Part shown: piece after piece, positions 56,917 through 64,000 of the stretch
How the letters are laid out: each line of letters begins with the position of its first letter
Position numbering within the stretch: position 1 is the first letter of the stretch
Origin: Paraphysomonas bandaiensis
Taxonomy: Eukaryota > Chrysophyceae
DNA: 64,000 nt
Assembly (NCBI GenBank): GCA_965644295.1
Contig: CBFFRP010000620.1
Coordinates: 1-64,000, forward strand
Direction: 5' to 3'
Made by a program: the position numbers and the translations under genes
The notes under the pieces: generated by a model
The model's input: the letters and a program-made list of their open reading frames with translations, nothing else
Database searches by the model: none
What the model was told of the DNA's origin: nothing

Positions 56917-57451
56917 AATCCTGACTGCACTAGCAAGATCGGCGAGAGAGCAAATTCAGCTGTGTGTGGCGTATTGTGTAGACAGTCGGACAGTCGTGTG
57001 AAAATTATCCCCTATACTGAACAAAAATCTAATAAGTCATAGCAACTGTTTTAAAAATCAAATTTTCTATCAAATGGACCACTAGAATAATTTATTCGAT
57101 CCATTAATTCTCAATACTTTTATCCGAGGCACATTTATCTCGGCGAAGATATACATTCTGGAAGTAGTATTGTCTTGTTAATTGTTAAAGCTTGGATATA
57201 TGAGACCTATAATAGTATAGTTGCTAGTTACCCTAGTCAATATTTCTATCATTGTTATTACTCGACGGTTACGACTTACGACATACAGTAAGTCCGTAAT
57301 TACTGTTTGGAATTGCTTCAGAAATTACTGCACATCAGAGGGAACAATACTTGCATTTCTGCTTTATTATTAGATATCATAGTAACGTCTAAGAAACCAA
57401 GCACTATAAAATACTACAAATATACAGCACAGAGTAGTAGCGAATTTCGTT
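56917..57451. other. Convergent intergenic region
   Basis: 535 bp between the ends of NDUFV2 and BOLA1. No feature supported. Confidence 0.6.
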
Positions 57452-57907
57452 CTATTCCTTGTCGGAACTTTCTTTGCTGCCGCCCAAACAAGGTGGACTC
57501 TTCGTCACTGTTGAATTCTCTTCCCATTGTTCCGGTGTTTTCGCCAGAATAGAAAGTGCATGGATATCATTCTTGAGCTCTTCTTGAAGTATTCCATTAA
57601 CGAGGCGGTGACGAGCAAGATGATTTTGACCTTCAAAGGCAGCAGAGACGATAACAACTGCAAGACAGCAGCATGTAAGACAACTCTCGCTTTATATGAA
57701 CAAAAAGAAAATACTGATATTCACCTTTAAAATGACTCTCTGAACCTTCTGGAACATTATGCTTATGGCTCTCATTGATAACATCCTGCACACACACATC
57801 TCAGCAATAAACAAACTGAAAAGAAATCAGCGTACAAGAAAGAGGGGGTTGAGAGCTGAGAGCTTATTTCTTATGGAAATAGAAACTCTTCCTGCTGCTG
57901 TCATCAT
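57452..57907 (-). CDS. BOLA1: BolA-like protein 1 (mitochondrial Fe-S assembly)
   Basis: Exons (minus): 57836-57907, 57725-57785, 57452-57657; introns of 50 and 67 bp give 112 residues. The start ([20 protein letters not shown]) looks like a mitochondrial targeting helix running into the BolA fold. Diagnostic segments are [40 protein letters not shown] and [14 protein letters not shown], then [11 protein letters not shown] as in BOLA1 rather than BOLA2 or 3. BOLA1 works with monothiol glutaredoxin 5 in mitochondrial [2Fe-2S] handling. It is convergent with NDUFV2 and head-to-head with the Cys-rich gene, 346 bp apart. Assembled here from short exons. Confidence 0.93.
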
Positions 57908-58253
57908 GATTCAGGATTCCACCAATGAGGTGATATATGTGTATTGCTGGGTATGATAATGATGTGATGAGATGAGTGCCTCATACTGCTGCCTGGGCTG
58001 AGAAGAGACACGCACAGACATATACAAGCACCGTATATACAGTATATATACCTCTATGACATACAGTGCAGTATTACAGGTACTACAGTGTATTCCTATG
58101 ATGATCTCGATGCTGTCTGTATGTATGTATATGTGTAAGCTGTGTATGTGTATGTGAGTATATTGAACAGATCTGTTAGAGACAGACAGACAGATACTCT
58201 ATACTGCAGACCCCCCTCCGACTGAGTCCCTTCGGCTCATACCAGGTCGATCA

Positions 58254-59610
58254 ATGTCTGAAATAGAGCTCGGTGACTGCTTATCGTTAAACTTCCCCCC
58301 TCAGCTGTCTGGAGTGGTCAGTCCTTCAGGTGAGCCCTGTGTATGTATATGCATACATATATGTATGTATAGAGAGATACACACACATATATATGATATT
58401 GGCTCACTCTTGTCTGTGTACGTACAGCCTGGGAAAGCATCAAAAAGAGTTTCCGTAACACGTATGATCAGGTGCACTCCTCTCTATGCTGCGGAGAGTT
58501 CCTGTGCTGCGTGTGCTGCTTCGGGTTTCTTCCTATTCCTTTCTTGTGTCATCCCTGTATAGCTCATGGTATTCTCTCGAGCACTATTCAGACGTAAGCT
58601 CATGAGTTTATATATGTGTTTCACTGTTTGCACTGAATTTTGAGTATTTCTGCACATTGTGATTCCGTATATTCGTGATTATTGTATAAGCCTAAATTGC
58701 GTCGTGCATATCATTGTAGGCAGTGCAACAATATAAACAAGGAATATTTCTCTGGTCGGCGTGTATTCTACACTCGGAGTAACAAAATATATCTGAGTCA
58801 ATTGGAGCTCAACACATTCACTCGACCCTATGAAAGCCCTGTGCTTGCTGAGGCAGTGGTTTTTGGACAAGCACCCGTTGTTCAAGTGGCGGAGGTTGTT
58901 GTTTCTCCTGTATTTGACAATGGTAGCAGCTCCCCGAGTGACTCTACGGGTGTTAATTACTCGTCTGTTAGCTCTACAAGTCAGGTTAGTACCACACCCA
59001 TGTGCCCCCAAGAGGTTGAAGAATATATGCTTATAACACGAAATACATTATTGCAATCATCATTACAGAGAGCGCTTGACTCTATTCGTTATTGATTATG
59101 CTGTCATTGGTTCTTTTACGAATTTTATATTGTTATATAGTGTCGAGAAGAAGAACCCCAATCATCATCAACGAATCAGGTTCACCCACTTTGTTAACGT
59201 TTTCTTCACGTTTTGACTATTTTTTCAGTACCAAGAAGAAGATCCTCCACCCGCATCCACTAACACGGTTTGTTTTGTTTTAGTGCGTTGTGCTCTTGGT
59301 TGATAGATTGTTCAGTACCAGGAAGAGGACCTACCCCAAGCTGCAGGTGCAGGACGTTCTCTGCCGGGCAATACGGGTTCGGTGAGAAATTCAGAATCGT
59401 TTTTATAACCGTCGAAGTCATTTATTCGTGAATACATATGCATCGCCATTATTTTTATTTTTATTTATGCTGTTGTATCGATAGATAACTGTCCCTGGTG
59501 GATACTCCCCGGGACAAGTTCTTGATACCACTGCTCCATCTGGAGCTCGTGTGACCATTACGATACCGCCCGACGCCAAACCCGGGGACATTCTCAATTA
59601 CTCTTATTAA
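58254..59610 (+). CDS. Cys-rich protein with repeated mini-exons
   Basis: Exons 58254-58329, 58428-58593, 58720-58984, 59141-59179, 59229-59267, 59316-59381, 59485-59610; phases agree and give 258 residues. After MSEIELGDCLSLNFPPQLSG comes a helix (WESIKKSFRNTYDQV) and a dense Cys/Phe stretch (SLCCGEFLCCVCCFGFLPIP, then FLCHPC), probably membrane-associated or palmitoylated. A Ser/Val-rich middle is followed by three related acidic-proline mini-exons (CREEEPQ.., YQEEDPPP.., YQEEDLPQ..) and a compact beta domain (ITVPGGYSPGQVLD, then VTITIPPDAKPGD). I do not recognise the family. The 156-bp intron at 58985-59140 may hide another mini-exon. Confidence 0.65.
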
Positions 59611-59898
59611 ATATGGAGATATGTGCAGTCTATTTGGGCAAGTTAGAGTTGAAGGCGACAGTCAGAGAGTCTTCAAATGTATTGAGATATGGTACTCAAG
59701 TAAGATAATGGACTCGTAGTTGATTATTAGTTGTCGATAAGAAAATGTTATTACTTTTTTAATTGGTTTACCAGTTTCCGAGTGTCAAGTAATCTAAGTT
59801 AATATAGTCAATTCGTACTTATGATATTTTTTGTTTAAAATTAGAAAAGCGATTTTACTTACAACCACAATCAGGTTTGAAATACAGTAAAAAAAAGT
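59611..59898. other. Intergenic region
   Basis: AT-rich DNA after the Cys-rich gene. No feature supported. Confidence 0.5.
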
Positions 59899-59953
59899 GG
59901 GAAATATTATTCAACCTAGTCAAATTGGTTGAATTACCTAGTAACACTATCGT
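59899..59953 (+). repeat. CCTAGTCA-rich dispersed repeat, copy 3 (fragment)
   Basis: A 55-bp fragment, gggaaatattattcaaccta then gtcaaattggttgaattacc, matching copies at 7757 and 32836 (inverted). Similarity ends at about 59953. Confidence 0.7.
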
Positions 59954-60430
59954 TAAGAACAGATATATTCGACATATCAATGCTGGTAATATTCACAGCG
60001 TACATGAGGCCAACAGAGAGCTTATACAGCAGAAGATCATCAGCTCGAGTGCCATCTACATCGAATGAACGTCTCTGTGTTCGAGTGAGAGCAGGCCTTC
60101 AACGATGACCATGTGTTGTCGACGGTCTGGCTTGATATTGCACTGCAACTGCATTGTGATGTGTGTTCTTGTTGACCAGGGGGATCATCTACAGTCTACA
60201 GCAGTACTCGTACTGTTGTACTGCTGCATGAATAGTACTGCTGTACATACGACATGGGTATATGTACCTATGTACTGTCCAGAGGAGTACACGTACCTCA
60301 GAGTGTTGCGTACCTATACACATCACTGGTATTACAGTACCTCTCAGTCTATTGCACTGCACTGTGAGTGCTCAGCACTCGAACAGCTTGAAGGCACACA
60401 GCTCTGCTCTGACTTTAGAGCACAGCAGTC
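59954..60430. other. Intergenic region
   Basis: Contains many GTAC/TGTACTGT words (for example gtactcgtactgttgtactg near 60205). No gene supported before the next ATG. Confidence 0.5.
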
Positions 60431-63147
60431 ATGAACTCAACAACTTATGTGCGCAACTTCACCTACGATGATCCGTACATACAGGAGGAGCAGCAGGTGG
60501 AGTCAGTGAAGTGTGTGAGTGTGGACCCCAGCGGACAGCTATGCGCTCTGGTCATACATAAGAATAAGGACACTAAGAGAGAGGGAGAGGGAGAGGAGGG
60601 GGGGGCAGAGGTTGAGAAGGAGGTTGAGAGGGAGGAAAAGGATGAGATGAGCATATGGAGTATGTGTGGGGGGGTGGGGGAGGTGTACCGTATGAGTGTT
60701 GGTGTGTTGAGAGGGCCTGTAGAGGTGATGTGGGCTCAAGACAGCTCACTCATACTCACAGCGACTGTGTGCTCCTCCCACAGAGATACAGACGGAGAGA
60801 GGGACTCATGCGGCAGTGAGATGGATGTGAATATATGGCGACTGGGAGTGGGGGGCAGTGAGCCCGTCTATTCTTTGAGGTGAGTCCACTCAGAATGGTC
60901 TCTTTATTCACTGCTTAATACATTTTTATGGGCAGAATTTCGTCAAGATGGCATATCAACTTTCTTCCCAGTGAATATCTGTCTCTACTGATGCATAATG
61001 GTGATGGTAACCCTATGGTACTCTCACTGCAAGAGGATATCCACATGCGTGTGTGTCGTATAGACTGTGTAGACTCAGACCAGTACATGATTGAAAATGT
61101 GCACGAACTAAAACTGGATTATGCTACTGATACTAGTCAGACAAAGTCCGCGTATATTGACACCAGTCGTGTAAGGGGTGAGACTTTTACCGAATCTAGT
61201 GGAGCCGTAGTTTGCATGGTTTGTCAATCTTCGCTGATAAATAGTTGCGGTGATGTATTCGTGGTCAATCGTTTCTCTAAATCTTCATTCAGACTACTTA
61301 AACTTGATAGCATCGTGAATCATGTGTTGCATAGCATTGATATCAGCCCAGCAGAAGAGGATGTTCATGAAATGTCCTCTCTGAGCCATTACATGGATCT
61401 CAATTTTGACCAGTCGCAGCTACTCGTGTGTTCGAGTAGCAATGACTCAGAAGTTAGTTCGAAGAATATTTTGAGAATTGTATCAACCGCTGATATGTCA
61501 ATTTTAATGGTAATGCCTCCGCCTGTTCTGGCTCCGATATCTGGATGCTGTGTGTTGCAGCCAACTGTGGGGGTCTCGACATCGTTTCATACATGTATTG
61601 TGTTATCTTGTTCGGGTACGAATGGGGGACTGCATGAGTTACGTTGGGCAGAGCATGAACATGAAAAAATGGACACTGATGACGTTGAAGGTAGAGAACG
61701 CGAACATCTGAAAGTAGAGGTTGATGTCAAATCTCTATACAAAGGTAGCGTAAGTTGTATTTCTGCCTCCTCAAGATACGCCACCTTGTGTGCCCTCACT
61801 ACACCTGATTGTGATGCTAGCACTTCGACTTGTGTAGTATTTGCTCCGCAACTGCCAGTATCTGACTATCCGGGGCCAATGTATCCTCCCGGCTATGTGG
61901 TTCTGAATGCTGCTGTATCCTACGATGAGGCCGAAGATGAGTTCGATATTCCTATAGAGACAATATTTAGTGGGCTCGGAGACAGATCTTCGAACGGTAG
62001 ACAAAGGGGGCAAAGACACGCTCAGGATATAGATGTATGCTCTCTGACTCCCTTAGCTGGTGAACTGACGGAAATACTTCACGGGTCTGCCGATAGCACA
62101 TTAGAGTGCGATACGCTTCATCGTGACTTAATTCATGAGCAGAAAATGTGTAGTGATATGGAATTCAGGCGCAAGTGGAGCAGTAGTGGTGGGTGGACCC
62201 CTGAACGACGCATTCTAACTGATGTCGCTGAGGAGGCTCTTTCAAATGCCCTCACGGTTTCTCCGTCAGGGAATCAGGAAAATTCAACAGGGTTTAGCCA
62301 AGCCAATGTGTTGCCACCTAAAGTTGCGTCTGGAGAGTTGGCTCGTGAATTGGACATTGCTGAAGAGGTGAGATCAGTGTTTCTATATCAGCTGGATGTT
62401 TTGGTGTACAGCTCTGTGCAATCCCATTTGCATGTGGTAATTGATGTTTGCATATATTAGTACTGTGAAATATAATTCTGCAGTATGCAACCACTATGTT
62501 GTTCTATATTTAAGTGCTACTTTAGTCAATGTTGTGTAACGATGTATATTCACAGGACTCTATGAAGATAAGGACACTGTTAGGTAATCGAGAACGCGTG
62601 GAGGCCACTCTGATGAAAATAAAGGTTAGATAGCGTGATTATGCTATAGTACCAGTCTCTCTAACAACGTGTGAATATTAATAGGAGGTTGATGATGAGC
62701 GCAAGCGAGTAATGGCTGAGAAACGTGAGACTAAGAAGCGCCGAAGGGTACAGAAAATGTTGATATATTCCCGCTACTTCTATAGCTTTGAATGTTTAGT
62801 ATTATATACATATACTATTATACTATATATATAGACACTTATCAATAGATTATGCATGGGTAGTGACATTAATGTAGGAGCAGTTGGAAAAGGAAACACA
62901 ACAGACTGATATGCAGCAGACTGCTGGGAGTAGTCAAGCTGTTTACCCTGATATGCCTCCCCCCTCTATTCCAAGCACTGCGACTGTGGAGCCGCAGGTA
63001 TCTGTTTCCACTAGTGGTCCTCCACTAGAAACAGAAGGAGTAACTGGTACAGTTGGTGTGAATGGAAATACGGAAAGAGTGCCCATAGTGAAGGAAGAGC
63101 TACCTAGTGCTGGAAAGCCAGTTGATAAGGTCGTACCCTCTGACTGA
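60431..63147 (+). CDS. Beta-propeller-like N-terminus, coiled-coil C-terminus
   Basis: Exons 60431-60879, 60936-62436, 62556-62624, 62685-62747, 62878-63147; phases agree and give 783 residues. The first 500 residues are beta-rich with WD-like strands (VKCVSVDPSGQLCAL, VNIWRLGVGG), interrupted by a Glu/Gly/Lys-rich insert at about 50-75. After the propeller comes an acidic hinge (VSYDEAEDEFDI), loosely like that of RBBP5/Swd1, then helices (MEFRRKWSSSGGWTPERRIL), a basic coiled coil (DDERKRVMAEKRETKKRRR, possible nuclear signal) and a Pro/Ser-rich acidic tail. I cannot name it; a nuclear scaffold of COMPASS or nucleoporin type is a weak guess. Confidence 0.65.
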
Positions 63148-64000
63148 ATGTCTCCTTATGGTGACGATATATACTGGAGATCGCATTTATGTTAGTATAT
63201 AGAAGTAGAATATCTTGCTAGCTTACAATAGCGTGTGTAACAATTTAGTATTTCCGCAACTTGTGACCTATGATTAGTGCTATTGCAATAAAATAATGGT
63301 GTTCGTTGTTTTATCCATGTCTCAAAAGTGCTGGGCATGCTACTTTGATTATTATGCACGTAGTGGTGCCAATACACGAAAGAAAACTGTCACACATCAA
63401 AATATATATTATACACCTCTGAACAAGAGAAAATACAGCAAGTGTACAAGTATGAAGTATGGATCGGTTAAAAAGTACATAGCTCGACTTGTCCTAAAGA
63501 TATAAAGATTAAAGTTATAATAGAGGAATAAAGATTAAAGATGGTTCATATTTGGAATGCATATTCACCAACTAGATGTCTGGAATGCATTCTTTTATGC
63601 AAATATTGAAAATGATGAAATGTGCACATGTGACAACAGACTTTGAACTGCCAGCAGGACATTATTTCAAATTTGAGAAGTCGATGTATGATTTACGTGG
63701 TGCGATGATGGAAACATCTCAGTCGATTTATTAAGTCTCGATGTATACTTGAACCCTGTCTCTATCATATATATCATTTAAAAAAAAGAGAACGCACACT
63801 TCTCACTACTAAAATGTAATATTCGATCGAACAATAATATCTCAAGAAGATTAATTCCAAGTTTGTGAGAAGTTTTATATGATAGACAATTGTGAAGTGG
63901 TGCCCTTTCTGAACGTCAGAGTTACCACAATATACGACAGAGCACCCCTGCTTCTCTTCGTGCGTACACAAAGATAGTATTTAAGCAGTACGACAAGATC
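63148..64000. other. 3' flank to window end
   Basis: AT-rich DNA with short open stretches (63296-63505, 63774-63971) that lack ATG-led, recognisable content. No feature supported. Confidence 0.5.

Noticed and set aside
60431-63147. Firm assignment as Nup88, eIF2A or RBBP5
   Set aside because: Only general propeller-plus-coil layout and one acidic hinge agree; no diagnostic motif is present.

Overview
Nuclear DNA of an intron-bearing microbial eukaryote. Spliceosomal GT-AG introns, mostly 44-150 bp, interrupt conserved eukaryotic genes: TM9SF, YKT6, a NEK kinase, NDUFV2, BOLA1. UAA, UAG and UGA all act as stops, so the code looks standard. The species cannot be named. A CRN-type nuclease-kinase protein, an 'FDN'-type Ty3 retrotransposon, a cAMP-receptor-like GPCR and a macro/WWE/PARP protein would fit an oomycete, chytrid, ichthyosporean or amoeba-like protist.

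The window has two halves. Left (1 to about 36.9 kb) is an accessory and mobile island. It starts with a compact, intronless block of Polinton/adintovirus-like virion genes (adenain-type protease, GG-motif minor virion protein, jelly-roll capsid protein, one unknown) that ends at a 284-bp MITE. Then come an inverted-repeat-bounded element, a restriction-endonuclease-plus-kinase (CRN-like) gene, and a second, inverted MITE whose terminal repeat supplies the first ATG of a long multi-exon gene. That gene encodes NYN nuclease, macro, WWE, KH and PARP catalytic domains in one chain. After TTAGGG-type repeats follow a nearly intact Ty3-like LTR retrotransposon (LTRs differ at only a few positions), an 11-kb array of 28-bp satellite monomers fused to its LTR, a decayed tyrosine-recombinase element, and a RING1-IBR protein without RING2. 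The CRN-like and RING-IBR genes share a homologous segment of about 130 bp upstream of their starts, in the same relative orientation.

Right (36.9-64 kb) is an ordinary gene-dense region: a ubiquitin-like-fold protein, TM9SF, a helical-repeat protein, YKT6 SNARE, a 7TM receptor, a NEK-like kinase, a type I membrane protein, NDUFV2, BOLA1, a Cys-rich protein with repeated mini-exons, and a beta-rich/coiled-coil protein. Exon structures given for these were built by hand from splice signals and codon phase; BOLA1, the ubiquitin-like gene and the mini-exons are easily missed because their exons are short. Several pairs are head-to-head (ubiquitin-like/TM9SF, type I membrane protein/NDUFV2, BOLA1/Cys-rich). 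Two further MITE copies lie in the right half.

The most interesting part is the left island. It holds probable nucleic-acid or conflict genes (CRN nuclease-kinase, NYN-macro-WWE-KH-PARP, RING-IBR) among virus-derived and transposable DNA, two of them with a common upstream module.
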